Positions 40,047 through 52,541 are shown, counted from the stretch's first letter. The stretch: 57,461 bases of DNA from Chloromonas sp. AAM2 (GCA_004335635.1 QAXH01006427.1:1-57461); one strand, 5' to 3'. The notes: generated from the letters alone by a model not told the origin. Numbers and translations: made by a program.

Positions 40047-40219
40047 CGTGTATCAGCGTAGACTAAGCACGATATCTGCTGGGGAGTTCTGCGCCCGTGT
40101 TGGTGTAATCCCGGCGCCGCTAGCTGCTGCCGACACAAAAACAATTCAACTTGCAAAGTGATCTGTGACGGCTCGCAGCAGTCAGCTCAGTTACGACTTG
40201 CAACCGTTGCGTTGAAGAT
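40047..40219. promoter_or_regulatory. Divergent promoter between CTP synthase and biotin-protein ligase
   Basis: The two first in-frame ATGs are only 173 bp apart. No TATA box is evident. The middle part is GC-rich (CCCGGCGCCGCTAGCTGC). If biotin-protein ligase starts at its second or third ATG (40343 or 40472) the region is longer. Bidirectional control is inferred from spacing. Confidence 0.55.
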
Positions 40220-43200
40220 ATGCGTACGCCAATCGCCTGTAAGAAGCAAGGGCGACTTAGACCACAAAAAGCGCGCAGAAACGTACATTGTGCACCTTTA
40301 GTTAACAAGGCCCCTGCCACTTGTCCAAGGCTACATACAGACATGTATCTACCAGTGCGTCCTGCTTTTACACGTGTCTGTTCTGCAGGCCACTCTGCAC
40401 GGGCACTGCGCTCCTACCTTGGACCTACCCACACACATCAGCTAACTCATTCCTCTGCTGCAGCAACTGCCATGGCAGCAATGGAAGACACAGTGTTGTT
40501 GACTGCTTATAACCACAACCCGGCAGACCGACAGGCGTTTGAACAGCGTCTGAGTCAGGAGGAATTTTCAGAGGCAGTGTGCTTTGCCTGGCCAGACGGT
40601 CTGCCAGCATTACACAAGCAACAAGCAGCGCTTCCTGACCAACTGCCAACACGTGCATCTTTTAACGGACACCTCTACATGTCACACCTAACAAGTGCCA
40701 GCCTGGGCAAGGTGTTGCTTACAGTGCATGAGATTGGATCCACGCAGGTGAGATGATGCAGCATGCACAGCGCTGGGAAGATATGAACAAGCTGCATGAC
40801 CACACAGTTTTGATTGTCATCATCACTACACGCAGGCCTGTTGCTAGAATACTGTTGTTTTTGAACTGACCAGGGCATGTCTGTACCATTTCCTATGATA
40901 CGCCACATGAATGTGGAAGCAGCATGTGTTTGCCGTTTGGCAGTTACGACATTGCTTGCTGACTGATCAACCCTGCATCGCCATCCGGCCATTTACTGTT
41001 CGATTGCCTTTTTACTTTGTACCGCAGGATTTCATGCGGGCCCACCACAGCAAGCTGCCCCTGGGGACCGTTCTGATGGCAGAAAAGCAGGTGTCAGGCA
41101 AAGGTACAGTCACTGATAAAGATGTCCGTATGCAGGTAGTCTTCCGTCAGATGTCTGGCCACACAGCACAACAATAACAATGACTGTGCCTGGGTGCGGG
41201 GCGACTGCATGCTGCATGCTCGACTGCATGCTGCATGCTCAACTGAATGCTGCATCTGTTTAGGAGCTCACAGCTTGTGCCTTCTTCATGCAGCCTGCGG
41301 GCTTGAACTACTGCAGTTAGCTTCTTGTTATTTCTTGTTATTTGTTACCTTACCGTAGTTCCTCGGAATCAACTCGAGCAATCTTTCAACACATGATTTT
41401 CTGTCAGAACAGGAAGGGACGCGACGACCGTTTTCAATCAAAAGCTAGTTTTAGACACGAGACTTTGCACAAGAGAATTTTATAGTTTGGTGGAAGGTAA
41501 CGATAACAAGGTTCTATCTGCATCAGTGCGGAGTCATATCATACATCAGCCATGCTAGCACGCTTGACAGCAGCGCACTGTCGCTGTGACGTGCTTCAAA
41601 GGGCTTGGAATCAGAGGATTACACACTCTATTGTACAGTTATGTATTGTACAGGGTCGCACGGGGCTCGGCAGTCAATCTTGACACACGAGACTTTGCAC
41701 GAGGGCTGAGATGAATTGATTAGCTCGTGTTGATCTCCGGAGTTATTGCGCCTTCCGCACGATGTGCTCTGCTGTGCTGCACCCTGCAATTCCATGCCAA
41801 GACAGCATCAAGGATGATGCATCCTGTGCTGCTTCTTTCGTGCTGTTAAGTGCATATCGATGACTGTATGACACTGACATGCTGGCTAACCTTTTTCTCA
41901 CCAGGAAAAACCTTGGAATAGTTTGAACGTCCAATAAATCTTAGCGGGCTAAGAAACAAAACAAAACACACACAAAAAAAAAGTTTGAAAAAAGGTCCAA
42001 TGCGGGCTAATACAAGAAAAGTTCAAAACAATCGTAGAAACCGCATCTTTGAAATTCTGTTTGTTTAACTTGAAGTGTGATGTGTCCAGGTCGCACCAAT
42101 GTATGCATAATGCTCTCCACTGAGCCCATTCCGCTGAGCTGCACAGCCAATCACAGCATAGATCACTTGCTCCATAAACTGTTTTATTTCCTGGACAACA
42201 ATCCTTTTCCAATCACCTGGAGATGGCACGTGGATCCTGTCACATGCGTGCCAGCACTGCACACGTTATTGGCTCTGAAATAGACCTTCCAGAGGACCCT
42301 GAACCTTGCATATGCTTGAGTTTTGGGGGCATCATGCCCATGCTTTGTTTAGGATGGTGCTGTTGGCTGCTGCTGAGCGCCTAGCTGGTTGGTCCTGCAG
42401 TACCATGGGTTGAACCATGAGAAGCTATGTAACGCTGATGACTGCACATGTGACGCAGTTCACGGGTGGTCTATGTGCATGGTGTTGTGTGCAGGCCGGG
42501 GTGGCAACCAGTGGACCTCGCCCCCAGGCTGCCTCATGTTCACGGCAAGCCGACCCCTGGCCATACTCGGCGCACAGGTGGACACGACTTAAGATAAATG
42601 ATTGGAGGTGTCTCATAACCTGTAGGGAAAAAAATACGACTACTTGCTTTTTCAAGCATTTGATTTCGATTATTTGGTCGTAAAAAGTCGCGGATTTGTT
42701 TGCGTGTGACAGGCCCCTTTTGTCAACTATGTGGTGTGTCTGGGAGTGCTGAGGGGCATCCGGGACGCCCTGGCGATCACATGCCCGGTGAGTTAACGGT
42801 CACGTGTGATTGCTCACGTGTTTGTTGAATGACTCAGCCCGCCTGCAAGCCAATTGCAGTCACTGCATTCAGTTGCGCTGCTCACGAAGGAGGTGGTGCC
42901 CCGACACTCTCAAGGCTGGTTGAGACTACTCGTCTGCATGCTGCTGCTGCAGGGCCTGCCACCCATCAACATCCGCATCAAATGGCCAAACGACATCTAC
43001 TACGTACCAAATCAACAGATTAAACAGCAAGAAACCGCCACCCTTGCCAGTTCACAGCACCAGCACCAGCAGGATAATGGTGGAACCATGGGGCCTGGTG
43101 CCTTGAAGATAGGTGGCGCTCTCATGCATACAACCTGGAGTGGGGGGAAGTTCAACCTGCTAGTAGGCATTGGCCTGAACATGGCCAACCGACAACCGAC

Positions 43201-44650
43201 CACGTGCCTCCAGGCGTTATTAGAGGAGGCACTGGTAGTTGAAGAAGCACGTGCAGGTGGCCCAGCGGCGGCAGGGCAGGCATGTGCGGACGTTTCTGAA
43301 GCTGTTGGTGAAACGGCTCCGCAGGTGGAGGGTGTGATGCCCAAAATCCAGGCGGAGGTGCTGCTATCACGTGTGATCTCACACCTGGATGAGTGTCTGC
43401 AGGTGGGGCGCATGTGCCAGTAGACGATACCAGCAGTAGTTATTATTTGCATGACATGTACAATAGGCAGAGAGAGAGGGGGAAAGAGTGAAAGAGATGA
43501 CAGGGGGGCCCTTATGCACCGAGCACGGACGCTCGTAAGCCATGCAAGAGATGCTAGTCCCATGGTTGCATACAGCGCACGTATGACTTGGGGAAGATTT
43601 CATATTTGGTGCATGCTGGACCATGCTCCTATGCTGGGTTGGGAACCATGCCGACTTGGATGTGGGCCCCAATGATGTAATATATATATATCTGGCAATC
43701 ATCACGTCTGCTGCAGCATCGTAGGTCCGTTCTATGCTTTGAGCAGATGGTGGTCATGGTTCATGTCACATATCCTTTGATCACGTCTCAGTCCGATCAG
43801 TTCTAGCAGAAACCATTGGGTGGCCGAGTCTGGGTGGCTTGCATAACAGACTTGACTGCTGCAATCTTTCAATGGTTGCGTGCAATCCCTCATTGCCCGT
43901 CATGTCAGGGCTACGTCACACATGCAAGCCGCGTTGTGAGCACGTATAGTGTGATGCCGTTGTGACAGTACCTCCTGTATGAACCCTTTCATCACTCAAC
44001 ACTCCATTGGTGCAGTGCCCTGACTGTGCCCTCTCTCACGATGTAAACCTACACACAAACACACAAACACACAAACGCAGGCACGCTCGCACGCTCGCAC
44101 ACTCACACACATAGCGCCCACGGCCGCAACCTGCTGACTGTGCCCTCGTCTCTCACTGCAGATTTTCGAGTCACAAGGCTTCGGACCCTTAGAGACAGAC
44201 TACCTCGACGCCTGGTTGCACACGGACCAGCGCGTGATGTTTGAAAAACACGCGGAGCAGAGCGTGACAGCTGTGCACACAACAAGCAACACCACCCCGG
44301 TCACAGCACTACCACTATCATCTGCGGCAGCTTCTGAAGCTTGTGCTGGTGCTGGTGCTGGTTCACGCTCACATGCCCCTGTAGCGGAAGTTGGTGCAAT
44401 CAGCACATTGAGTGTCAGTGAAAAGGCAGAGAAGACATTGGGTATCAATAACGAGGCAGGGAGCACAGAAAGTGTCAGTGGCAAGGCAGAGGTGGTTGAG
44501 AAGGAGCTAGTAGCTTTGCGTATAAAGGGTTTGAGCAGCAGTGGTTTCCTACTGGCTGAGGAGGAGGGCACAGGCAGGCAGTACGAGCTGACGCCTGATG
44601 GCAACAGTCTGGACATGCTAGCTGGGCTGATCAGGAAGAAACTGGGATAA
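40220..44650 (+). CDS. Biotin-protein ligase (holocarboxylase synthetase), 6 exons
   Basis: This enzyme attaches biotin to carboxylase carrier domains via biotinyl-AMP. Exons are 40220-40747, 41028-41103, 42495-42577, 42713-42787, 42953-43402 and 44162-44650, giving 566 residues in phase. Motifs are LTVHEIGSTQ, the adenylate loop GKGRGGNQWTSPPGCLMF, KWPNDIYY (residues 264-271), LKIGG, FNLLVGIGLNM, and the C-terminal beta-barrel GLSSSGFLLAEEEG ending LIRKKLG. The order matches plant HCS1. Three in-frame ATGs (codons 1, 42 and 85) precede the conserved region. The first 84 residues are basic, and the third ATG has a good context (GCCATGG), suggesting organellar and cytosolic forms as in Arabidopsis. 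Two low-complexity insertions are unusual: a Gln/His-rich loop after KWPND, and an Ala/Thr/Ser/Glu-rich 90-residue insert before the barrel. A GA microsatellite follows the stop. Confidence 0.94.
42393..42445 (+). mobile_element. Family-4 LINE-like tail in biotin-protein ligase intron 2
   Basis: GCAGTACCATGGGTTGAACC followed by ATGAGAAGCTATGTAACGCTGATGA pairs with 50151-50205, which has GCAGTACCGTGTTGAACCAT then GAAAAGCCATGTAATGATGATC. Both end in TGTAA plus a TGATGA-like tail. Confidence 0.6.
43499..43560 (-). mobile_element. Family-3 tail in biotin-protein ligase intron 5
   Basis: CAGGGGGGCCCTTATGCACC followed by GAGCACGGACGCTCGTAAGCC matches the family-3 repeat. Confidence 0.6.
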
Positions 44651-44667
44651 GCAGGGGACATCCAACT

Positions 44668-44698
<31 letters not shown>

Positions 44699-45447
44699 AT
44701 CAACTTTAAAGCTGTGCCACTCATGATCAACACGGCTGTTCAACTGTGCGTTTTGGTTCCGTACTCAACTTGAAAGTTTAGTGGTTTTGTTTCCTTCTTT
44801 TTGCTCACGGTTGGTCAGGATGTTATCTAACTTCGTCTCTTGCACAGCTTGCTAGCGTTTGAGCTCGGTGCATGTGGGTCCCCACTATAACCTTTACACG
44901 GACTCATGGGGGCAGCCCCTGCAATCGGTAATCGCTACATACACATTTGTACTTGCTTTCAGTGACTGAACAGTGGACATTTCACAACAGTCGACATTGG
45001 TACGTTCTGTCTGGTTTTCATCAGACTCGGCTGTTTTTACCCCTGCATGCATGCAACCACCTGTAACAGAACTAGGATGTTACCTTTCCGGAACAGCTGT
45101 TTGACTAGCACGCCTGTCTTATCCGTCGTATTTCAGGAGTTTGACGCCCTCACTTGCATCGGATGGCTGTTCCTCCCTCCTTTCCTGGCCCACCTGAGCA
45201 GTTCTCCCGGGACTGTGGGCTGTGCACACGTACGTGTTCATGGGCTAGAACAGACAGAAGCCTTAAAGATTGGCAATCTTTAAGCATGGGTGGCATGGCC
45301 TGTCAAAACCCCCTGCCATGCTTGTGTATACACATCAGGGAAGCCGCCACAGGACGCGGAACGGGTAGAATGAAGTCAGTCACTGAATGGGCAGCTTGCA
45401 TGTATACTGTACCTTCAGCCAGGCGAAAGGCGCACACAGAGATAGCA

Positions 45448-45450
<3 letters not shown>

Positions 45451-45499
<49 letters not shown>

Positions 45500-45542
45500 G
45501 CTCAACCCAAACGCNNNNNNNNNNNNNNNNNNNNCACAGAGA

Positions 45543-45594
<52 letters not shown>
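45451..45594. repeat. TG microsatellites flanking a 20-N assembly gap
   Basis: TG runs lie at 45451-45498 and 45547-45594, with 20 N at 45515-45534. Both runs are preceded by CACAGAGA and followed by similar text (CTCAACCCAAACGC and GCCCAACGCAGGCC). The two sides are therefore either a local duplication or overlapping contig ends that were not merged. Confidence 0.95.
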
Positions 45595-45596
<2 letters not shown>

Positions 45597-45659
45597 CTGT
45601 TGCCCAACGCAGGCCACATTCAGTCAAGGTTGAGTAAAACTGTTTTGAGTAACACCGTT

Positions 45660-45845
45660 CTGTGCTCAGTTCCTGTTTTTCGTGGCTGGTTGCCTTCCTT
45701 TCTGCCTTGTTCGCTCCTGCTTTTTCTGCCTTTGGGCCTGTTTCTGCCTTTGTTCCTGCCTTTCTTCTCCTTTCTTGCTCGGGGTAGGTCAGGGCGGTAC
45801 ACATCCCGTCCCGTGTCCTCTGACGGCCTCCCTGATGTAACAAAT
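45660..45845 (+). mobile_element. Family-2 LINE-like 3' tail, longest copy
   Basis: A pyrimidine-rich stretch of TTTCTGCCTTTG units leads into CTCGGGGTAGGTCAGGGCGG and then CATCCCGTCCCGTGTCCTCT. It ends CTCCCTGATGTAACAAATCA. The same order is seen at 53300-53415 and, inverted, at 52522-52670. Only the 3' part is present and no reverse transcriptase was seen. Confidence 0.7.
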
Positions 45846-46410
45846 CAATCAAGTAATAGTGTCACTGCAATGCTCCTGACGATTATAGCTGAAGATTGAG
45901 GCTGCTGCAGAGTTATGAAGACACGGTCCTGACAGCACCCAGTCGGCTGCGAAAAAGTTACCAGGCACCCTGCTGATTTGGCCGCGAATTCTTTCCACCC
46001 TATCTAAGGTCTACTACTTATTTGTGACAATTGAGTTGCTGACTCAATCACCATGTCCTGCCGCAAGTGTTCTTTCTTGCTCACAACCTACCCTGTGGCC
46101 AATGGCGAGTCATCAGTGAACTTCTCATGGTCAGTATCATTACATCACGCTATGCATTACAACGGCATATGCTCGTAACACATGACCGTGAGCCCTTTCT
46201 TGAGTAACCCATAAATTCGGACCGCAGAAAGACCACATAACTGGGACACGAACAAGTCATGTATGGTGATTGACCATGTCTCGAGGCAGACCATTCATGC
46301 AATGCATCATCAACTTGCGCAGCAGCAGCCACATCATCATCAGCAGCCACATCATCATCATACGGTGATTCTAACACAGTCTTCTGTACTAGGGAACTAT
46401 TTAAGTTGGC

Positions 46411-46531
46411 TTTGCGGTTGTTGACAAGGGTGCAGTTGTGACCAGTAGGTTACCGGCACTGTCTCTTCTCCCTTGCCCCCGCAGAGCAGTCCTTCCCAGA
46501 CTAAAGGACATGTAAACAACAACAACAACAC
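46411..46531 (+). mobile_element. Family-1 LINE-like 3' tail
   Basis: GTGACCAGTAGGTTACCGGC leads to the GCAGAGCAGTCC block and GGACATGTAAACAACAACAA. It is collinear with the copy at 7117-7231 for over 100 bp. Confidence 0.7.
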
Positions 46532-47544
46532 GCTGATCGGGAAAAGGCATTTGCCAGTACACATGGTCATCAAACTGTTGTTATTCGTCCCACAGACGGA
46601 CCACAGAAGGTAATCAGGAAATCACAATACTTGATAATCGCCATGCCTCCAATCAGACGCACCTGAAAATGATGAAGCCATCACAAACATCAACTTTCTG
46701 GCCAGCCACTGCTTGCAGTCGTACAAAAGCAGCACAAGCCAAGATGCTGCATGTGGCCGGCCCCTTACGGCTCCCCACAAGGCCTTCTGGCTGTGTCCTT
46801 TATTCAAGAGCATGGTTATCATGCCTTGACCAGCAATGCAAGCCCACAAAAGAGTGCAGTAGCTTCACAGCAACTCCGTTCAACTCGATTGTTTATTTGC
46901 ACACCTGCCTCTAAGCTGCAGCACCAGCAACTAGTCTGCAGACGCAACCTGTGTGCATGTAACAGGGGATCAACACACGAGGGCAGCAAAAGAAGACATG
47001 CAGCAAAAGCCTGGCGTCTGATAACTGGCAGTTTGAGCACCAATTGGTCAACCAATTTACAATGACCTCCGTACAATGACCTCCGTACTTCCTAACAATA
47101 AACGTATCCTGGCTAAGCCGGCTGCTTCAACGAGCCACTGACTACCACCTGTGACCTAGTTTGATCAATACTTTTGGTCAATAAGGATGGGTGTACGATT
47201 CAAATGGGCAAAGGATGACCGATAGCAATCTGTATGTATCAAAGGCCATTGCAATGCCTATGAACTGCCTCGTCCCTGCCCCACCAATGTAACACATTTC
47301 GCACTACTACTTTGCACTACTACTTCGCAATACTACCATTGCAATACTACTTCGGTTGCTCGAATCTCGTTGCATCCGTATCCATTCTCAGCACTGCCTA
47401 GCAAGTCATGGCATGGCTTGCTGGCGTTCGGCCAGAGGGTGCAAGTGGCTCCCGTGACGTGATTTCTATACCACTTCAATCCTACTATTTTCTTCCTTCT
47501 TATTTCCTTCTTACTTCTTTCCTGCTTCCTACTTCTTTTGATTA

Positions 47545-50500
47545 CTACTTCCTCTGTGATCGCAACAAGCGCCTGTGTGCTCCCATACCCCTCCTTCTGG
47601 CAAACCGTTGCTTAAAGCACGGGGTATCCAACACCCACAAGTGCCCCCTTCCACCGTACGGATTATTCGTTGAATTCGTACCGTGATTCATGTGAATGAA
47701 AAACATATCCTTAGGGTCTACGTATCTCTGGGTAGCATCCGTGCCCGCACCGTTATGGCTAGATCCTGTTTGCTGGACACGAAAAGTGTCGAGCATGGCT
47801 TTGTGATGGCGTTTGAAGGGCGTTTGGAGTTCCCCACACAGAGCAAAGTCTAGTACGTCCTTTGCAGAGCACCCCGAGGAGGAGAGTATAAGCACTGACT
47901 GGTTGTACTTATCGAAAAAGCTACCCCAAGCCGGCCCATCCATCGGTCCAGCTTCGTCTTTGGTCACCAATTCATCCAAGTCTAATCCCAGCACATACAC
48001 TCTTTGCTTGAAGTCCCACATTCGCAGCAACGAATGCATATAGAACAGCTTATCCCACGAAACACCAGCTAGCTTAGTCCAACTCGGCACCCTGAATTGG
48101 ATGAGGTCCCATTCGTGAATCGTGAGCAGTTTCTGATTGACCTGTTTGCGCAAAACAGGGTCGTCCATAAGTGCCGGCATTTGGTCTCTGTAGGCGTACA
48201 TTTGAACCTGGTCGAAACCGAAGCACGTGAAGTACGCGACACGCATCGCCAGCACGTGCGCTAGGTAGTAGACGTCTGTGTTGTGCGCGGCCTTGGTCGC
48301 TACGACTACCTTGGGCCGTTTCTTTGTTGAGGCAGGATCGTACGTTGAACAGTGGTGCGAGGAGAAGAGATGGAATCCGGGCCAGTCGTCGATGTGGATG
48401 CGCCTGTGGAACGGCCAGCAAGCAGATGCGTGCAAGTCAGCTGCGAGTGACTGTGAGCGTCTTAGTTGTTGTTAGTTGGTGACTAGCGGTGACTGGTGTC
48501 AGAAGTCAGTTGCGGACGAAGGAAAGGAATCAGCAGTGCTCCACGCCAGAACGCAAATGTCTTGTGCGCATTTGTGTCATGTTCATGTCATTGTGTATCC
48601 CTGTGCCCGGTGTACCCCATTTCATGGTATTGCCCATTACAGGTAATGCCCATAACACCATCAACGAGCTGCAACCCTGCTGTTCCGGCTGCTGCTAGCC
48701 AGTGACGCGTGCCGTGAGATCACCCCATGAGCGCACATCACGCCTGCAGTCAAGGGAGGCTTGACAAATTGACAACGCTTGGGCCCAATCCTAAAACGCG
48801 TGCCTGTGCACCCACATCCCAACTCACATGGACTGTGGCTTCCTGACATTCTCAACCGTGGCAAACAGCACCGTGGGAATGGTTTCGCCGCTGCTGTTGT
48901 GGTGCACGTCAAAGGCCTCCGGCAGCAGCATGCTCATTGTGATGTTTGCCGTTTGGTTGCTGGTCAGGCCATGCCTGGCGCTGTTCGAAGACATGCTGAT
49001 GTTGATGACCGGGTGCCAGCCCTTGAGGGCGTCTGGGCTCTGCAGCTTGTAGGGTCTCCTGCAGACAGGGCAGCGACAGCAGCAGGATGAGATGCCAGAA
49101 CCGTAAACACATCCTTGTTTTGCGCTAGTTTTGCAGCCTCAAGAAGTCGCAAGTTCAAGCAACTCTGTGCTTAGGGTGTCAAGATGTGCACAATTGCCCA
49201 TGGGTGAGTCAAAGCAACAGCAGCAGCCTGGGAGATACATGGGGTGCACTGCACTGTGCAGTTCTCAACAGAAATGCAGTAACAGGACGTGGCAGACAAG
49301 GGAAGCGTGTAGTGACAGTTGGTCTATCTGAGATGACAAGTTTACATTGTTGAGCATCACCGCGTCACGTCAACAAGTCAACAGCAAGAATGCCACAACG
49401 TGGCAACAGCAGCAGGCTAGGATGTGCGCGCGGCAAGCTCCCAACAGAGCACGGGAGTGCACACAGCTGTTCATCAGGGCGGCCGCCACAGGACACGGAA
49501 CAGGCCGGGCACCGCCCTGAACTGCCCTGAGTGGGAAAACATATATACATTTTGTATTCCTATAGCCATGCTCATGCTCAGGTTTCCCCTGTTGTCTCCA
49601 TGTGTCAATCCTGTGCGTCTGCATGTATATCTTACACACATTGAGAAGCACGCAACAAGGCACAGCTGCCTACTCGGCGCTGCATGCGTGTACCTCACAA
49701 ACACACATCTTCAAGCTGCGTGTACAAACACGTCTGTTCAACTGCCTACTCCGGGTGCCCCGCTGCTTACTTGGGCGTCCAGTTGGGATCCGCTTCTCGT
49801 ACCGCAAAGAAGAAGCCTTGGAAATGGATTGTGCTGGCCTCCCCTGGGTTGCTTTTGGTCATCTGGCACTTCAGGTACATGTGCACGTTGACCTGCCTCT
49901 GCTCTCCGACGGACGTTGGAGTGCCGACGAAGGGTAAGTGATGCACGCCATTGTTGCGCGATTCCCTAGAAAGCGAAACACAGGCGAGTGCGAGATGATG
50001 TAAGGATGAATGTGTCAACAGCTGTGCAAGTGTGGAGTGTATGAAAAGTGTATAAGCTTATATGTGCACAGGTTGATGACGGTGGCGGCTATATTATTAT
50101 ATTGGCTTAACGATTGTCATGCGCGTAATTCTTGGAGAGATACTGTGTCTAGTTGCAGTACCGTGTTGAACCATGAAAAGCCATGTAATGATGATCTTGA
50201 TCAAATCTCAGCATGTACAGGCTGTTGCGGAAGGTGAAACGCAAAGAAGAAACGCAGAGAAGTGTGGAATGATGGTAAGAAACAGTTTGTTGACAGCTGT
50301 GTGAGTGTGTAATGCTGTAGTAATGCTGTAATAATACTAAACACTGTGTTGACAGCTGTGGAGTGCTGTAGGAAATATTCGCGTGCATAGCTTGATGGCT
50401 GGCGGGGACAGCATGCACAGCTGCCTCATTATGCTGCAGCATGTGCAGTGTTCGTGCAAACATGGCTGTGAATGCATGCTCAATGGCTGCAATGGTGCAA

Positions 50501-50641
50501 TGGTGGAGGGCAGTACTCAAGATAACAATCGGGAGACCCGCACCTGCCATCGTCGATGTAAAGGCCATTGACAATATCGTTCATCACAAGAAATGCCACG
50601 GTGAGCATCGCCCATACTCGCGGGTCCCTTGTCGATTGCAT
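47545..50641 (-). CDS. GT92/DUF23-like glycosyltransferase, type II membrane protein, 4 exons
   Basis: Exons in coding order are 50641-50544, 49965-49771, 49058-48828 and 48403-47545, giving 460 residues with all junctions in phase. Residues 9-27 are a hydrophobic N-terminal anchor (VWAMLTVAFLVMNDIV). Residues 34-175 form an extracytoplasmic-type domain with several N-X-S/T sites (NISM, NQTANITM, NSSGE). The catalytic part starts RPKVVVATKAAHNTDVYYL and has GFDQVQMYAY, KLLTIHEWD, a line-up to YVLGLDLDELVT (DLDE 316-319, the expected metal-binding DxD) and FIHMNHG. The arrangement resembles GT92 (DUF23) transferases, which add galactose or related sugars in the Golgi. Assignment is by pattern only, and GT2-like relatives are possible. 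The last exon (859 nt) is far longer than other exons in the window. Introns 1 and 2 hold family-4 and family-2 retroelement tails. Confidence 0.8.
49476..49540 (-). mobile_element. Family-2 tail in glycosyltransferase intron 2
   Basis: The reverse complement reads a CAGGGCGGTGCCCGGCCTGT-like lead and then TTCCGTGTCCTGTGGCGGCC, GCCCTGATG. It matches the family-2 3' end, in the same orientation as the host gene. Confidence 0.65.
50151..50205 (+). mobile_element. Family-4 tail in glycosyltransferase intron 1
   Basis: GTTGCAGTACCGTGTTGAAC followed by CATGAAAAGCCATGTAATGATGATC is the partner copy of 42393-42445. Confidence 0.6.
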
Positions 50642-52541
50642 CATTGATTCCCGTCGGTATGTCGTATCCGGATGATGATGAGCTGGTTAGCGAAATGAGT
50701 GCTGTGTTGCATCAAGTGCACGGCTGCAGCAAGCCCTGCCGGCTTTGTGTTCTTCATCTGTTCAAACGCAAAGCATCCCGCTTTTGCCTTCGTAGCATTG
50801 GAGTGCGCAAACCAGGTGTGATCACAAGCGGTCAGCAAATGTTTCTTGTGATTCTTGTTTGTGCGCGGTGTTATCCAGCCGAATTGCAACGTCAAGCGGC
50901 CAACGCAAATGCAAGCACGTGCTTGCGAAAAACTGTGGAGGTGCGATTGGCTCGTTATGAACTCTGCAGTGAGGCCACCATTACACTGCCTGCGTCCAGC
51001 ATCACTGCACTTTTGGCTGTGCTTGCAGCATGCCAAGGTTCAAATTTCAAGTTTTCACATTTTTAGTTTACCCCTCATGCAGCTCTTCATTTTTGATCAG
51101 AAAGCCGGACTGGGCTTGCCAAGTGCAGGAGCAGGATAGACAGGGCGGAGCCTGACAGGTTGGAGGGATACATTTTGCCACAGCTGCACACAAGCATCAT
51201 ATTCATTCCCGCTTGAAGTTATCCCTGGACAAACAGGATGTTGCTAGGGCTGCTGGCGAAATAAACGCATAGACTTTGTTGTATCGATCAGGGGTCACCG
51301 TATGTTGTAAGCGGAAGCGGTGTAGGCAGTTGTGATTGTTTGTAGGCAGTTGTAAGATTGTACAGTGTAAAATCGCCATTGTGTTTTCAGATACACACAA
51401 CTATATTGAGCCGCAGACTATCAGTTGTGGGCTCCTTATGTAGCCGCGCGTATCGTGTCAAACTCATAATTTTACAGTGCATTCAATTCCATGCTCTGGC
51501 ACATTGGAAGGGTGGGGCGCCCGTCAGGACACAAACACAGTGAGTCACGTCTCAACCAGTGTGAGGGTACGGCGCTGGACTAGATCGGCTCCTGTATGTG
51601 CGCTTCCCGGGCGAAAGAAGCAAGCCTGGCACAACCAGGTCTTCCAGTGGATGCAGTCAACTTCAACTGCAAAGCCGTCCACGTCGGGAGGCGGTAGTCA
51701 GAAGAAATGGTTGAGGGATGAAAGTTCGAGTTAAAAGCTCCACCTAGACAAGTACAAGCAGTAGTGGGTGCTCTGGGCGTGGGGCAAACTAGAAACCGCT
51801 GTTTTCGGTGGCTCCTCCTTGTGCGTTCCTCGGTTGTTCCCACTACCTGTATGAAATGGCCTGGGCATTGAGCGCAATGCGCCGCTTTTCAGCTGCGCAA
51901 AGGCATAGTCAACGCTAAATTTTCACATCTATTGTGCATCTACTTCAAAGAACGCACCCATTATGACGTAGATGACAGCAAGAATGAGCACGCAAAAAGG
52001 GCTCTGGTCGTTATGTACGATTCAGGACCTGCCACCGGCAGCTGTCGCGTGGTGGCAGCATCAGCCAGCGCTGGGACGGACTCATGCACGAGCAAACGCT
52101 TTACCGCCTGAGGTTCTTCAAGTGGGTAGCTGTGATACATGCATGCATCACCGAGACAGCTGTGATTGACGACACCATGCATGCGTGTCACCTTCACGAA
52201 GAGGCCCACATGTTACCAGTAGGGCCTATTCCACTCGTATACCAAGTTGTTGCGAGAAAGTGCTGCTGCCATGCACAAGCCTTACTCTGGACTGAATGCA
52301 CGGTCACAGTGCCGTTTGAAAGGCCGGTGCATCGTCATGCCGCCATGGCATAGCTGTGCATGGCCATGGGTGTAAAGCAGTCAGCCTGCCGTCACAGCTG
52401 GACATACCCAACAAATGGCGCCACATTCACAGCACATGGTGTTCATGTATACCCAAACAGGCAAACCCAATGCCTAGTGACATGCGAATCCATGCGTCTT
52501 TGCCACAGCATGTATAGCTTTCTTATCAGGGAAGCCGTCAT
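50642..52541. other. 1.9-kb divergent intergenic region
   Basis: This lies between the starts of the glycosyltransferase (minus) and the F-box gene (plus). No complete gene was recognised. A plus-strand frame ending at 51734 encodes a basic, Ser-rich end (GGGSQKKWLRDESSS) that could be a terminal exon, but nothing supports it upstream. A short F-box-like segment lies at 52052-52125 (separate entry). Confidence 0.4.
52052..52125 (+). pseudogene. Possible F-box-like exon fragment
   Basis: The plus strand reads SISQRWDGLMHEQTLYRLRF, then FKW before a GTAGCT donor-like sequence. This resembles the end of an F-box (VCRRWRxLxxDxxLWRxL). It might be an exon of an unseen gene or a relic of an F-box gene like the one that follows. 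Order and phase do not let it join exon 1 of that gene sensibly. Confidence 0.25.

Larger units (their letters stand above)
44651..47544. other. 2.9-kb intergenic, retroelement-rich region
   Basis: No gene could be supported. It holds a GA run (44667-44696), an opposite-strand family-3 piece (44853-44893), a partial family-1 tail (45184-45225) and a short minus-strand family-2 piece (45343-45372). TG arrays flank an assembly gap (45451-45594). A long family-2 tail (about 45660-45845) and a family-1 tail (46411-46531) follow. Pyrimidine-rich TACTTCCTT-like sequence lies at 47480-47550. Confidence 0.5.

Noticed and set aside
50629..51066. Overlapping plus and minus frames (145 and 131 codons) at the glycosyltransferase start
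   Set aside because: They shadow each other and show no recognisable domain. The minus frame ends in TGATG overlapping the glycosyltransferase ATG, which looks like coincidence in the 5' flank.
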